Shown: positions 15,448-24,671, numbered from the stretch's first letter. The stretch is 64,000 bases of DNA from Hymenobacter tibetensis (GCF_022827545.1 NZ_CP094669.1:3128001-3192000); one strand, 5' to 3'. A program made the numbers and translations. Notes: generated from the sequence alone by a model not told the origin.

Positions 15448-16944
15448 TCAACTACCCAAGGAAGATGAGCCCGGCACCTGATAAACTGACTGAACCGGCG
15501 CTTCCGAAGTGGCCAGTGGGGTTCCGGTTCCGGCAGGCAGGCTTCCTTCTTCGCCCGCCAGAAACTTGCTGTACCACTTCCCAGAGTCTTTGATGGTGCG
15601 CCGTTGCGTTTCGTATTCCACATGCACCAACCCGAAACGCGGCCCGTAGCCTTCGGCCCATTCAAAGTTATCGGTGAACGACCAAGCAAAGTAGCCATCC
15701 ACACGGGTGCCTTCCTGCCGAGCACGCAGCACCTGCCCGATACACGCTTGAATGTATGCTTGTCGGCTGGCGTCGTGTACGCGGCCGTTGGAGGTTAACG
15801 TATCGGGGAAAGCCGCACCATTTTCTGTCACGAGCAGGCGCGGTGCATTTGGGTAAGCACCAAATTGTTTTAACATATGGTACAAGCTCTCCGGAAACAC
15901 CTCCCACCCCATATCGGTATGCGGTACTCCGCGGGGGGCGGCTCCTACTAGAGAGGCCCACAACAAAGGCACAAAGGGCGAGTGCCGAACCACTTCCCGA
16001 GTGTAGTTCTGCACCCCCAAAAAGTCGAAGTTAAAGGGCATCAGCTTGTCATCGCCGGGCCTGATATAACGCTCCATCCAGCCCAGCAGGGGCACATCGG
16101 CTACGGGGTAGCCCAGCCCGAGGGCCGGCTCTACAAACAGACGGTTGAGCAAGGCATCGGCCCGGCGAGTGGCGCGGGCGTCGCGGGCGTGCCCCAGCCG
16201 CCACGGCGTAACGTAAGAGCACGAAAACGTGGTGCCGATTTGGGCCTCGGCAGGCAATACGGCGCGAAGTGCTCGGCCACCTTCCGCCTGCGCCAACGTA
16301 GCATGGTGGGTAGCCGCCAGAAACGCGCCCAAACTACGCCGGCCCGGTGCATGAATACCCAACAAGTGGCCGGCCCCGGTGAATACCATCGGCTCGTTGA
16401 GCACCATCCAATGCTGCACCCGGTCGCCAAGGCGGGCGGCCATGCGTTGAGCGTACTCTGTGAACCACCCAACAATATCACGGTTGGTCCAGCCGCCTAG
16501 CTGCTGCAGGGTTGAGGGCAGGTCCCAATGGTAGAGCGTGGGCCAGGGAGTGATGCCACGCTCCAGACAGCCATCCACCAAACGGTCATAAAAGTCTATA
16601 CCCTTTTGGTTAACCTCGCCTATACCATGCGGTATAACGCGCGACCATGAAATGGAAAAGCGAAAATCCTGTATTCCCATTTGGTTCAACAAGTCTAAGT
16701 CCTGGGGCCAGCGGTGGTAGAAGTCCGTGGCTACTTGCGCCGTTTCTGCCCGCTTGATGCGGCCCCGTTGCCGCACAAAATCATCCCAGATACTAGGCCC
16801 TTTGTCGTCTAGATTCCACGCCCCCTCTGTCTGGTAGGCGGCGGCCGAAACACCCCACCGGAAGTCGGGCCCAAAGTCCGCTCGGGTCACACGAGGGGGC
16901 GTAGTTGGGGGAAAAAAAGCGGCGGGTAGCGAAGTAATAGCCAT
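15448..16944 (-). CDS. GH1 family beta-glucosidase
   Basis: 498 residues from the start giving MAITSLPAAFF; a longer in-frame start at 17013 adds 23 residues unlike the family. The TIM-barrel motifs are intact: FRWGVSAAAYQTEGAW, LYHWDLPSTLQQLGGW, acid/base Glu184 in VLNEPMVF, NYT near 313, nucleophile Glu374 in LLVTENGAAF and the aglycone/substrate loop GYFAWSFTDNFEWAEGYGPRFGLVHVEY. It hydrolyses beta-glucosides or related beta-glycosides with retention. No signal peptide is seen, so it is probably cytoplasmic and acts on imported oligosaccharides. It has its own terminator. About 45 residues after FGLV-type core are poorly conserved and Ser/Gly-rich. Confidence 0.93.
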   Translation of the reverse strand: MAITSLPAAFFPPTTPPRVTRADFGPDFRWGVSAAAYQTEGAWNLDDKGPSIWDDFVRQRGRIKRAETAQVATDFYHRWPQDLDLLNQMGIQDFRFSISWSRVIPHGIGEVNQKGIDFYDRLVDGCLERGITPWPTLYHWDLPSTLQQLGGWTNRDIVGWFTEYAQRMAARLGDRVQHWMVLNEPMVFTGAGHLLGIHAPGRRSLGAFLAATHHATLAQAEGGRALRAVLPAEAQIGTTFSCSYVTPWRLGHARDARATRRADALLNRLFVEPALGLGYPVADVPLLGWMERYIRPGDDKLMPFNFDFLGVQNYTREVVRHSPFVPLLWASLVGAAPRGVPHTDMGWEVFPESLYHMLKQFGAYPNAPRLLVTENGAAFPDTLTSNGRVHDASRQAYIQACIGQVLRARQEGTRVDGYFAWSFTDNFEWAEGYGPRFGLVHVEYETQRRTIKDSGKWYSKFLAGEEGSLPAGTGTPLATSEAPVQSVYQVPGSSSLGS

Positions 16945-17090
16945 AGGTGGAAGCGGAACGAGAGGGATGGCACCAGCCCTCCGGTACCTTAAATACGGCA
17001 AAGGGTAGCGCACAAACCCAAGAAGTGGGTGATTCGTGGCAACCAGCTAAGCAGATACGTTGTGGGATAAAAAAGTAGTTGCGCCTCCAC

Positions 17091-18113
17091 TTAGAAACGA
17101 CTCGCCAACGCTTTTTGCGAGCTCACTTCTGCCAGGAGGTTGTCCAACACTGCCCCTGTCTCGTCGGGGTACTCTACGGGTATCACCGTATCCTGCTGCA
17201 GCCACTGGTCGATAATGGCCAGGCTTTTATCCTTGAGGTTTTTCACAACGGGCACCCCCATCTGGGACAAGGCGGCGGCGTTGCACGTTTGCTCGTATTG
17301 GTTGCGCATGGGCACCACCAGCAGTTTCTTGCCCAGATACAAGGCCTCGGCGGGCGTTTCGAACCCAGCCCCGCACAAGACCCCGGCGCTACGAGCGAGG
17401 CTATCGGTGAAAGCCGTTCCGCTCACGGGCCTCACCCGTACGTTGCCGTACTCCGACTCCTGCTGGCTGTGCTTGCTAAACACCTCCCACCGTACGTCGC
17501 GGCTGAGGTAGCGCAGGCGTTTCACCAGCGTTTCCTCATCGAAAGCGGGCAGATACACGGTGTAGTGGCCGTGGTTTTGGGGCGTCAAGGCCCGTACCTG
17601 CTGCCGAATGACGGGCGTGGAAATGCGCGGCTCGTAGCGCTGGAAATGAAAGCCAAACTGCTGCGTGCTGGGGGCATAGTGCCGCAGCACGGCCCGGCCT
17701 ACTATATCATCGTCTTTGGGTCGCGGGGCCGCGTCGTGCAGCACCGCGCTCTGGTGGCTTAGCGCTACGCATGGCACCTCGCGCAGCCGGCACGCCCATG
17801 CCGACACGGGCTCGAAATCGTTGATGACGACATCGTAGCTTTCCACGGGCAGTTGGCGCATCTCGCGCACAAACGCAGCTGAATTGAGTTGCCAAAAAGT
17901 CTTCAGGAAATTGATGCCGCCTTTTTTGCCGAAGATAAAGCCCATGCCGTGGTAGCGGTAGCGCACCTCGAAGGGCAGCTGCACGTCGGCCGGCGGCCCA
18001 CTTACCAACAAATCAACCCGAGAGGCCCGTGCTTGCAGGAGTGGAACAATATCGAGGGCGCGGCTGAGATGACCGTTGCCGGTGCCTTGAATAGCGTAAA
18101 GGATGCGGGGCAT
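17091..18113 (-). CDS. Glycosyltransferase, MurG/GT-B-like family
   Basis: 340 residues. It begins with MPRILYAIQGTGNGHLSRA, the glycine-rich N-terminal loop of GT-B enzymes of the MurG/MGDG-synthase type. The C-terminal half has SGTAFTDSLARSAGVLCGAGFETPAEALYLGKKLLVVPMRNQYEQTCNAAALSQMGV (seen in pieces), the donor-nucleotide region with its conserved GFET. It is probably a peripheral membrane enzyme moving a sugar to a lipid or glycan. The gene upstream, transcribed the same way, encodes an LpxH-like phosphoesterase, a recurrent pairing in Bacteroidota that suggests glycolipid or envelope synthesis (inference). The 165-bp gap leaves co-transcription uncertain. Confidence 0.8.
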   Translation of the reverse strand: MPRILYAIQGTGNGHLSRALDIVPLLQARASRVDLLVSGPPADVQLPFEVRYRYHGMGFIFGKKGGINFLKTFWQLNSAAFVREMRQLPVESYDVVINDFEPVSAWACRLREVPCVALSHQSAVLHDAAPRPKDDDIVGRAVLRHYAPSTQQFGFHFQRYEPRISTPVIRQQVRALTPQNHGHYTVYLPAFDEETLVKRLRYLSRDVRWEVFSKHSQQESEYGNVRVRPVSGTAFTDSLARSAGVLCGAGFETPAEALYLGKKLLVVPMRNQYEQTCNAAALSQMGVPVVKNLKDKSLAIIDQWLQQDTVIPVEYPDETGAVLDNLLAEVSSQKALASRF

Positions 18114-18278
18114 TCGTAGTAGGTAGTGCTTGCTCTGGCTAGATAGTAGGCAGCTGGATGATTGGAGGGGTGCGTACTAGTATCCAGTATTTAACAAGAG
18201 AAGCGTTGATTTCAAAAAGTCAGTTGCCGTGTACGGTGCAGCAATGTGGTGCTACGTAGCGCCTACTCACTGCATGAC

Positions 18279-19172
18279 TCATGACTTACGCAATTGAAAC
18301 TCCGCCAACAATCCATCAAGCAACGTGGCCACCGGCATATCGGCGGCCGAATCTTCCTCGTCAACCTCTTCCGGGGCTTGGTCGGGGTGTTGCAGCATCT
18401 TGGGGTCGTCGGCGTAGCGGTAGAGTTGCCAGCCAGTTTTGGCGGTGTATTCCAGCGCGGTCAGGTTTTCCACCCAGTCGCCGGAGTTCAGATAGACGAC
18501 ATCTCCCTTTTCAGTGTTTATCGGCCTGATTTCAGGACAATGAATGTGCCCACAGGCCACGTAGCTGTACCCCTGATCGACGGCAATGGTGGCGGCGGTT
18601 GTTTCGAAGTCGCTCACCAGACTCACGGCGCTCTTCACGCGGTCCTTCACGGCTTTCGACAGGGCTACTCGCGGGCGGCCCAACCGGTGCAAACCCCAGT
18701 TTACCATCCGGTTGATTAGAATTAAGAGGTCATAGCCTTTGGCGCCCAGCTTGGCCAGCCAGCGGGAGTGCCGCATGGTCACGTCGAACACGTCGCCGTG
18801 GAAAAGCCAGGTTTTGCCGTGGGGCAGGTCCAGCACCAGCTTGTTGTCGATGCGAAAAGCTCCGAGGCGAGTGCCAGCGAATTTGCGCAGAAGCTCGTCG
18901 TGGTTGCCGGTGAGGTAGTGGATATGAGTACCCTTGGCGGCCAACCCCGCCAAATGGCGTACCACCCGCATGTGCGTAGCCGGCCAGTAGCTTTTGCTGA
19001 ATTGCCAGATATCTACAATATCACCATTCAGCACCAGCACCTTGGACTTTATGCTTTTGAGGTAGCGTAGCAGTTCGGTGGCGTGGCAGCCATACGTGCC
19101 CAGATGGACATCAGAAACCACGGCCACCTCCACGCGGCGACGCTTCTTGGTGGGCGAGCATGCAGTAATCAA
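18279..19172 (-). CDS. LpxH-like UDP-2,3-diacylglucosamine diphosphatase family phosphoesterase
   Basis: 297 residues with the full set of calcineurin-like metal motifs: VSDVHLGTYG, LNGDIVDIWQF, LTGNHDELLRKF, WLFHGDVFD and CGHIHCPEI. The SDVHLG..GDIVDIWQFS..YWP pattern belongs to the LpxH-like COG2908 group. LpxH removes UMP from UDP-diacylglucosamine in lipid A synthesis; this longer Bacteroidota branch may act on another lipid or nucleotide-sugar, so the family name is used rather than lpxH. The start appears to be TTG, overlapping the stop of a small upstream frame as TTGA; homologues begin close to this point. The tail is acidic (APEEVDEEDSAADM). Confidence 0.87.
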   Translation of the reverse strand: MITACSPTKKRRRVEVAVVSDVHLGTYGCHATELLRYLKSIKSKVLVLNGDIVDIWQFSKSYWPATHMRVVRHLAGLAAKGTHIHYLTGNHDELLRKFAGTRLGAFRIDNKLVLDLPHGKTWLFHGDVFDVTMRHSRWLAKLGAKGYDLLILINRMVNWGLHRLGRPRVALSKAVKDRVKSAVSLVSDFETTAATIAVDQGYSYVACGHIHCPEIRPINTEKGDVVYLNSGDWVENLTALEYTAKTGWQLYRYADDPKMLQHPDQAPEEVDEEDSAADMPVATLLDGLLAEFQLRKS

Positions 19173-19387
19173 AGGGCGGGGCGGGGTCTGAGGCGCGCAC
19201 TCGGGAGCGTGCGCCGGGTGGGTGGGGTATCCTGCGATTCCTCGTCGGCGTTATGAAACCGAAAAGGCAATCGTAGTGCCCCCATAGACCGCAGCAGGAA
19301 GGCCAGTACTAGAGCCAGCTGGAACATGACGTAGGCTGCTCCGCGCACTATCTGGTGCAGCAGAGGTATTGTCAGGGGAGCGCGCAT
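19169..19387 (-). CDS. Small putative membrane protein overlapping the phosphoesterase gene
   Basis: 72 residues, not recognised. One hydrophobic stretch (HQIVRGAAYVMFQLALVLAFLL) is followed by an Arg/Pro-rich tail. Its stop codon overlaps the TTG of the next gene, an arrangement typical of translational coupling. It could equally be the untranslated leader of that gene; coding is supported only by position and length. Confidence 0.35.
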   Translation of the reverse strand: MRAPLTIPLLHQIVRGAAYVMFQLALVLAFLLRSMGALRLPFRFHNADEESQDTPPTRRTLPSARLRPRPAL

Positions 19388-19576
19388 AAGAGAAAGCCGT
19401 TTTTACCCGTCTCAAAGTTCGTCTTCCCCTATGAAGCAGGCGTTATGAGGGCGTTACCATTACGTCACGTTTCGTTGAGGCCTGTGTTACGCTTCATACA
19501 CCCCCCAAACCACTAGCATCTAGCGGGTGAAACAGGTTTTTGGACGAAATCCAGTCAGCTGCATGTAGCACTTACC

Positions 19577-19584
19577 TATCTTTG
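19577..19584 (+). promoter_or_regulatory. -7 promoter box
   Basis: TATCTTTG matches TAnnTTTG, 43 bp before the ATG at 19628. No -33 element at 19-21 bp was clear. Confidence 0.5.
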
Positions 19585-19627
19585 GGAGCCTGAAACCTTA
19601 CTTTCAAGCCTAAATCTAGCTTTTCAT

Positions 19628-20188
19628 ATGAAGAGAATTATTCTCCTGGCTGCCCTACTAACTTGTACACTAGCGGCTTCGGCCCAATATATGCCCGGCA
19701 AGCCTCGCAAGAAATACATGGTTGCCAAAAAGGATGAGGAATGCCAGTACGTGCTTAACGTCACCAAAAACACAGACGAGGATGCCGAAGTAGATGCCTG
19801 CGTCACACGCGTAGCCTACCGTCCGTACGCCGATTTGCTCACTGAAATCGACGCCCTCAAAAAGATCAAGAGTTGGGCCGACACCACGTATCAGCGGCGT
19901 TTCAGCCAGTTGCCTCCTGGTGGCGAGCTAAGCGTAACTATGTACCGCCGTGGCTCAGCCAACGCCGACCCGGCCCTGCTCAGCGTGGTGGGGAAAGACA
20001 AAGAAGGCAAGGAAGTGTTCAATGTGCCTTCCTTGGAAGCAGGCAATGGCCGCTTCTGGAACCGCGACTTGTACATGAGCAAACGCACTATACCATTTGT
20101 TAAAACAGAGGCTCCTCAGGATATAACAGTGCTTATTAATGACGCCAAAACCAAACAAACATTTGAATATATTATCAAGACTCAATAA
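19628..20188 (+). CDS. Secreted protein of unknown function
   Basis: 186 residues. A clear Sec signal peptide (MKRIILLAALLTCTLAASA/QY) precedes a mature part starting MPGKPRKKYMVAKKDEECQYVL. Two Cys (in EECQY and VDACVTR) could form a disulfide. The rest is mixed alpha/beta with PADLLTEIDALKKIKSWADTTY-type helices and beta segments near the end (DITVLINDAKTKQTFEYIIK). I do not recognise the family. A TAnnTTTG box upstream and a terminator directly downstream indicate a single-gene transcript. Likely periplasmic or secreted. Confidence 0.75.
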   Translation: MKRIILLAALLTCTLAASAQYMPGKPRKKYMVAKKDEECQYVLNVTKNTDEDAEVDACVTRVAYRPYADLLTEIDALKKIKSWADTTYQRRFSQLPPGGELSVTMYRRGSANADPALLSVVGKDKEGKEVFNVPSLEAGNGRFWNRDLYMSKRTIPFVKTEAPQDITVLINDAKTKQTFEYIIKTQ

Positions 20189-20238
20189 TTAAAGTAAATT
20201 TTTATTTCACTCATTATTAGCCAACTATACACTATAAC

Positions 20239-20275
20239 AAAAAAGCTGCAGCCTCTTGAGGCTACAGCTTTTTTG
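20239..20275 (+). terminator. Terminator after the secreted-protein gene
   Basis: Hairpin AAAAAGCTGCAGCC / GGCTACAGCTTTTT with one mismatch and a run of T; A/T-rich on both sides, so usable in both directions. Confidence 0.75.
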
Positions 20276-20372
20276 TTTATACAAATGAATACAGACCATC
20301 CAAACTGGAATCTGCTGAAATAGCTCAACAGGCTCAAATGTTTCATACAGGCTGCCGTTGCACTGGTAATTG

Positions 20373-20428
20373 AAGCCCACTACGTTATGCGGATGTCCGC
20401 GCTACTCTCCGCATAACGTAGTGGGCTT
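20373..20428. repeat. Long perfect inverted repeat (21-bp stem, 14-nt loop)
   Basis: 20373-20393 is the exact reverse complement of 20408-20428. It lies between two convergent genes and ends in AAGCCC/GGGCTT, so it may be a second bidirectional terminator, here for the minus-strand Nudix gene. A 21-bp perfect stem is longer than needed for termination. Confidence 0.75.
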
Positions 20429-20469
20429 TATCGAAACACAGATAGTATGGAGCGTATCCGTGCTATTTT

Positions 20470-20982
20470 TCACTTACGGAGTTGCGCCCACTGTACAGCT
20501 ATCAGTGTTTTGGCGTCTTCGTACTGCTGGGCTACCAGTTGCTCGTGGGTGAGGACAACGCTTTCGATTTTCTCGCTTTCTTCGACTAGCCCTCCTCCTT
20601 CCCCACTCTTATTGCTTACCTCAGCGAAAAAGATGGTGATAACTTCAGCGTTTGCGCCAGGTGAAGGATAGATTCGGGCAATTTGTTCTAGCCGGTCCAC
20701 ATCGTACCCTAGCTCTTCCTGTACCTCGCGGCGGATAGCAGTTTCGGGTGTTTCGTCTCCATCAACCATTCCGGCGGCAATTTCCAGCACTTCCGCCTCC
20801 GCTCCTACCCGATATTGGCGAGTCAGTAGGTACCGCTCCTGCTGAGTGTCCCACACTAGGGCTGCCACGGCGGTGCCAGGTTCGAACCGTTCGCGCTTCA
20901 GCTGCTCGTCCCCGTCTTGTATAGTGAGTAAAGAAACCTTGAAATGGCCGTCGTAAGCAGTTTTTCGGCTGATAATTTCCAT
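20470..20982 (-). CDS. Nudix hydrolase, ADP-ribose/GDP-mannose pyrophosphatase type
   Basis: 170 residues. The Nudix box is complete: GDETPETAIRREVQEELG (near residues 75-92, with the RE..EE core). The preceding LEIAAGMVDGDE and the N-terminal RKTAYDGHFKV..RERFEPGTAVAALVWD match the NudF/NudK-like group that hydrolyses ADP-ribose or nucleotide sugars with Mg2+. The segment EVITIFFAEVSNKSGEGGGLVEESEKIE fits the usual substrate loop. A single gene between an inverted repeat downstream and a 385-bp leader region upstream. Exact substrate not inferable. Confidence 0.88.
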   Translation of the reverse strand: MEIISRKTAYDGHFKVSLLTIQDGDEQLKRERFEPGTAVAALVWDTQQERYLLTRQYRVGAEAEVLEIAAGMVDGDETPETAIRREVQEELGYDVDRLEQIARIYPSPGANAEVITIFFAEVSNKSGEGGGLVEESEKIESVVLTHEQLVAQQYEDAKTLIAVQWAQLRK

Positions 20983-21367
20983 GAGATAAAACAGATGGTG
21001 AAGAATTTTCAGGAAAGTAAACGGAAAATAGCGCCGCAGGTGTTGACGTAGTTCTATCTACTGCATTCCGGTTAGCTGTCAGCTACTTTATTACGAGGGT
21101 ATGTGCCTGTAAGCCAGTGTCTACTCCATTTTTCTAGAGCTTTCTTTTGTAGTGAGGCTGCCCCTGCACTAAGGGCACACACGCACTGTTGAGCTGCTTT
21201 TGATTGTACTTCAGCGCCCCTCAACCGGGCTTTTATTGCGAATGATAGGGGTGCATGAACCCAGTACCGCCCATTTCGCCGTAAAACCACCGACCTTTGC
21301 ATTCTTGACTAGTACCCACAGCCCATCTGGCCACCATTAGGGCGCGGCCTCGCTTTTTTTCTTTTTG
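20983..21367. other. 385-bp intergenic region between divergent genes
   Basis: It contains the promoters of the Nudix gene and the RhlE-type helicase; no full TAnnTTTG match was found (nearest GACCTTTG at about 21292-21299 for the plus strand). A 76-codon minus-strand frame at 21072-21302 has no family features and is not called. Confidence 0.45.
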
Positions 21368-22798
21368 ATGTCTTTCGACGAATTAAACCTGATTGATCCT
21401 ATCCTGCGTGCTCTGCATGAGGAAGGCTACACGAACCCTACCCCAATCCAGCAGCAGGCTATTCCGCAGGTATTGGAAGGCCACGACTTACTAGGCGTAG
21501 CTCAAACCGGTACCGGCAAAACCGCTGCCTTCACCGTCCCGATTCTCCAGATTCTGCACCAGACGGCGCAGGTAGAGCGTCACGCGCCTGGTCGCATCCG
21601 CTGCTTGGTGCTTACGCCCACCCGGGAGCTGGCTATCCAAATCAATGAGAGCTTTGGGGCTTATGGCCGTCATCTGGCCAAGTTGCGCTCCACCGTCATC
21701 TTCGGTGGCGTAAGCCAGCACGCCCAGGTCCAGACCTTGAAACGCGGAGTGGAAGTTCTTATTGCTACCCCCGGCCGCTTGCTTGACCTCATGAGCCAGG
21801 GCTTTGTTGATCTGCGTAACGTGGAAGTGTTCGTACTTGACGAGGCCGACCGCATGCTCGACATGGGCTTTATCAACGATATCAAGCGCATTCTACCCAA
21901 GCTGCCCACTTCCCGGCAGACGCTCTTCTTCTCGGCTACTATGCCGGCTCAGATTCAGGAGCTGGCGAACACCATCCTGAAGCCAAACCCCGTGAAGGTG
22001 GCCGTTACGCCCGTTTCGAGCACGGCTGACACCGTGACGCAAGGTGTATACTTGGTTGACAAAAACGACAAGGCCGATTTGCTGGAGCATGTGCTCCGCG
22101 ATTCCAGCATCAAGCGGGTATTGGTGTTCACACGCACCAAGCATGGCGCCGACAAAGTGGTGAAGACGCTGGCCAAAGCCAACATTCCGGCCGAAGCCAT
22201 CCACGGCAACAAGTCGCAGAACCACCGGCAGCGGGCTCTTACCAACTTCAAGGCCGGCACCACCCGCGTACTGGTGGCCACCGACATTGCTGCTCGTGGT
22301 ATCGACGTCGATGACCTTACGCACGTTATCAACTACGAAGTGCCAAACGAGCCAGAAACCTACGTGCATCGCATCGGCCGGACTGGACGCGCGGGCGCTT
22401 TCGGTACGGCTCTTACGTTTGTAGAAGACGAGGAGCGCGCTTATTTGCAAGACATTCAAAAGCTGATTCGCCGCCAGATTGACTTGGTAGCCGACCACCC
22501 CTATACCACGCGGTCAGTAGCGCCAGTTCTGTTGCACGGTAACGAATCCATCAAGCGGCCCAAAGGTCCTGCTGGCCGTCCGCCACGGCCGGGCCGGGAA
22601 GGAAATGCGCCGCGCGCCGCCCGCCCGAGTCATGAGGCTGGGGCCCAACGTGGTGGCTCAGACCGCAACCGTGCCACTGGCAACCGCCCTGCTGCCGCCC
22701 GTCCTGCGGGTGAGCGGTCAGCGGGTGGCGCCAGCTCAAGCGCTGGCCAGGGACGCCGTCCTTACCGGGGCGGTGGTGGCAACAGCGGCCGTTCATAG
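21368..22798 (+). CDS. rhlE: DEAD-box RNA helicase, RhlE type
   Basis: 476 residues from ATG 21368 ([16 protein letters not shown]). All DEAD-box motifs are present: Q motif [11 protein letters not shown], motif I AQTGTGKT, Ia PTRELAIQ, Ib TPGR, II DEAD in [52 protein letters not shown]. From about residue 390 the tail is basic and Gly/Arg/Ala-rich ([22 protein letters not shown]), an RNA-binding extension. Acts in ribosome assembly, mRNA turnover or cold adaptation. The window holds a second DEAD-box gene at 54208 of the DeaD type, so this one is best read as an RhlE paralogue. Confidence 0.92.
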   Translation: MSFDELNLIDPILRALHEEGYTNPTPIQQQAIPQVLEGHDLLGVAQTGTGKTAAFTVPILQILHQTAQVERHAPGRIRCLVLTPTRELAIQINESFGAYGRHLAKLRSTVIFGGVSQHAQVQTLKRGVEVLIATPGRLLDLMSQGFVDLRNVEVFVLDEADRMLDMGFINDIKRILPKLPTSRQTLFFSATMPAQIQELANTILKPNPVKVAVTPVSSTADTVTQGVYLVDKNDKADLLEHVLRDSSIKRVLVFTRTKHGADKVVKTLAKANIPAEAIHGNKSQNHRQRALTNFKAGTTRVLVATDIAARGIDVDDLTHVINYEVPNEPETYVHRIGRTGRAGAFGTALTFVEDEERAYLQDIQKLIRRQIDLVADHPYTTRSVAPVLLHGNESIKRPKGPAGRPPRPGREGNAPRAARPSHEAGAQRGGSDRNRATGNRPAAARPAGERSAGGASSSAGQGRRPYRGGGGNSGRS

Positions 22799-22840
22799 CG
22801 GCTACTAACAGCGGTTTCTGTACTGGTTTTTGTTTCAGCT

Positions 22841-22870
22841 CAGCCCTGGCAGTGATGTCGGGGCTGTTTT
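22841..22870 (+). terminator. Short terminator after the RhlE-type helicase
   Basis: Six-bp stem CAGCCC / GGGCTG followed by TTTT, 43 bp beyond the helicase stop codon. Confidence 0.5.
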
Positions 22871-23058
22871 GCTTTATAGCCGCAGGAAACTTGCTACCTG
22901 AATGGTACGAAATTCGGGAGTAGATAGTATCAGGTGGCTGCTTGGAAATTTTGGCGGGAGTTAATAACTCGTTTAGCAAACAAAACACCAGGTATCAGTA
23001 TTTTACAAGCAGCGGTTGCAATGCCGCTGCTATCCATCCCTCTGACGACGTTTGATTT

Positions 23059-23559
23059 ATGGCTCACAGCACTCTTCCCGTCATTCAGGCACTCCGCGAC
23101 ACGGCTCAACGCCTGGCAACCCAAGCTCCCTACCAATGGGGCCATATGGGCAGCTGCAACTGCGGCCACTTGGCCCAGACCATCACGCATCTAACCAAGG
23201 GCGAAATCCACGCCCGCGCCATGCAACGCTACGGCGACTGGGAGCGGCAACTGATTGACTACTGCCCTACCAGCGGTTTACCCATAGATACTACCATTGA
23301 CGAGATGTTGGCCCTAGGCTTCACTCGCACTGATCTTACGCACCTAGAGCGTCTTTCTGACCCAACTATCCGGGGTGCCATCCCTTTCGAACGGCGTGAT
23401 GCTTTGCGCCACAACCAACGCGACGACGTGGTGCTCTACCTGCGTACTTGGGCCGCGTTGCTGGAAAACCAACTATTAGCAGGCATCGAGTTGCCTGACC
23501 TGCAACCTGCAGCAGTGCAAGAAACTAGCTCATTACCCGCCGCGGTGTTGGTAGGCTAG
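23059..23559 (+). CDS. Conserved hypothetical protein
   Basis: 166 residues, mostly helical. The striking part is QWGHMGSCNCGHLAQTITHLT (near residues 26-46), a CNC/His cluster that looks conserved in Bacteroidota hypotheticals and could bind metal. Other recognisable pieces are GEIHARAMQRYGDWERQLIDYCPTSGLPID and NQRDDVVLYLRTWAALLENQL. No signal peptide. I know no function. A weak -7-like box (GACGTTTG, 23047-23054) ends only 4 nt before the ATG. Confidence 0.75.
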   Translation: MAHSTLPVIQALRDTAQRLATQAPYQWGHMGSCNCGHLAQTITHLTKGEIHARAMQRYGDWERQLIDYCPTSGLPIDTTIDEMLALGFTRTDLTHLERLSDPTIRGAIPFERRDALRHNQRDDVVLYLRTWAALLENQLLAGIELPDLQPAAVQETSSLPAAVLVG

Positions 23560-23580
23560 TCCAACTCACCCTCGCGCCTA

Positions 23581-23632
23581 CTACAACTAAAAGCCCCACC
23601 AGACGCTGCGTCTAGTGGGGCTTTTAGTTGTG
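23581..23632 (+). terminator. Strong bidirectional terminator
   Basis: Long stem built on ACAACTAAAAGCCCCAC and its complement, with an A tract before and a T tract after the GC core, 20 bp beyond the stop of the hypothetical gene at 23559. Confidence 0.8.
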
Positions 23633-23740
23633 GCTACACTGCAGAGTAAGGCAGCGTGGCTCTAGTATAGCAAAGAGTAGAACCTGTAAAAGTCTGCTAC
23701 TGCTAGCAGACCAGGTAGTCTTACAGCAGCTAACAGCTTC

Positions 23741-23908
23741 TTACTTGGCGTTGCTGCGCTGTGCCTCCCGATAGCCTTCGGTGCGGTGACTACGCTTGTA
23801 AGCGGCATCAGCATCCGGGTCTTTCTCGGCATCAGGAGCTTGCGAGCAGGATGACAGGAAAAGCGAGGCGCTAGCAGCGAGCAGGAAGAGCAGACGGAAT
23901 TTTTTCAT
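23741..23908 (-). CDS. Small lipoprotein (55 aa)
   Basis: 55 residues from the ATG at 23908: MKKFRLLFLLAASASLFLSSCSQ, a signal peptide with lipobox FLSSC, then a short charged tail PDAEKDPDADAAYKRSHRTEGYREAQRSNAK. Probably an outer-membrane or periplasmic lipoprotein of unknown role. A frame extension to 23947 would run through its promoter. A good promoter (TTG, 20 bp, TACCTTTG) ends just 4 nt before the ATG, implying an almost leaderless mRNA. Confidence 0.65.
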   Translation of the reverse strand: MKKFRLLFLLAASASLFLSSCSQAPDAEKDPDADAAYKRSHRTEGYREAQRSNAK

Positions 23909-23912
23909 AGCC

Positions 23913-23943
23913 CAAAGGTAAGCAGCCCCCTTAAAAACGCCAA
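23913..23943 (-). promoter_or_regulatory. Promoter of the small lipoprotein gene
   Basis: Minus strand: -33 TTG (23943-23941), 20-bp spacer, -7 TACCTTTG (23920-23913), then 4 nt to the ATG. Both elements and the spacing fit the Bacteroidetes consensus. Confidence 0.65.
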
Positions 23944-24382
23944 GCATACTTACCGCTTCTATTTGTGTTGCGGAGCGCTGTTAAGGATGAAGCGTAGGTA
24001 TAGGCGGGAACAACGACTTATTGCAGCACGCAACATCTGTAAACTAACTGTGCAACCGCTTACTACTACAACCAGCTTTGCCCATCATTTTACTTTTGAC
24101 AACTGCTTTATGAGATACAAAAAGGGTGTTAATGATCGTGTCCTGCGAAATCAGATGACGTCAAACGGCGTAGGCGAAGCGTGCACCATCTAATACAAGA
24201 CTTTTTAGTATAGCTAAAGCAATTAGTGCCTAGCCATTGCTCCGCTTTATAATTTTTCCACCCTGTATGGGCTGTCAATTATTTTAGCAGATCCTTCAGC
24301 AAACGAGAGACGATTTTAGTCAAGCTAAATTTTATCTTAAAGTTGTATCGTTAGCATACACTATTTCTAAAACTACAACTTT

Positions 24383-24553
24383 ATGCAACTCTTATTTTTG
24401 ATTGATATACAGATGTTTATAACAAATAAAAATCACTGTACCATTGCCGGCTACTCTATACTACTGTTTTATACTTTACTTATTACACTTTGTCTTATAC
24501 AGTCTATAATAGCAGCAAGTTACGGCTTTCCAGCAATGCTGATAAAGGGCTAG
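24383..24553 (+). CDS. Possible 56-aa single-pass membrane peptide (weak)
   Basis: ATG 24383 to TAG 24551-24553, 56 residues, with a hydrophobic run (YSILLFYTLLITLCLIQSII) in the middle and Lys/Asn before it. Sits in the AT-rich patch. No promoter box at correct spacing. Random AT-rich DNA also yields hydrophobic frames, so confidence is low. Confidence 0.18.
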   Translation: MQLLFLIDIQMFITNKNHCTIAGYSILLFYTLLITLCLIQSIIAASYGFPAMLIKG

Positions 24554-24671
24554 GATTCAACACTGCCAAATTGCACTAGAATTTGTCTGCTACACAGACA
24601 TCCTATAAATGGCTTGTAATTACCTTGGCAGACAGCAACCGTTGACCACTTAGCATCATATGGCAAGCCAC

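Larger units (their letters stand above)
23909..24671. other. 763-bp region with no firm gene, AT-rich from about 24195
   Basis: Apart from the promoter at 23913-23943, no known gene or RNA is recognised. From about 24195 to 24660 the base composition shifts strongly to A/T compared with the flanks. A 56-codon frame with one hydrophobic helix lies at 24383-24553. Confidence 0.45.

Noticed and set aside
21072..21302. A 76-codon minus-strand frame in the gap before the RhlE-type helicase
   Set aside because: No family features, promoter or conservation clue; it probably covers leader DNA.
23963..24193. A 76-codon plus frame at the edge of the AT-rich patch
   Set aside because: Irregular composition, no promoter and no motif.
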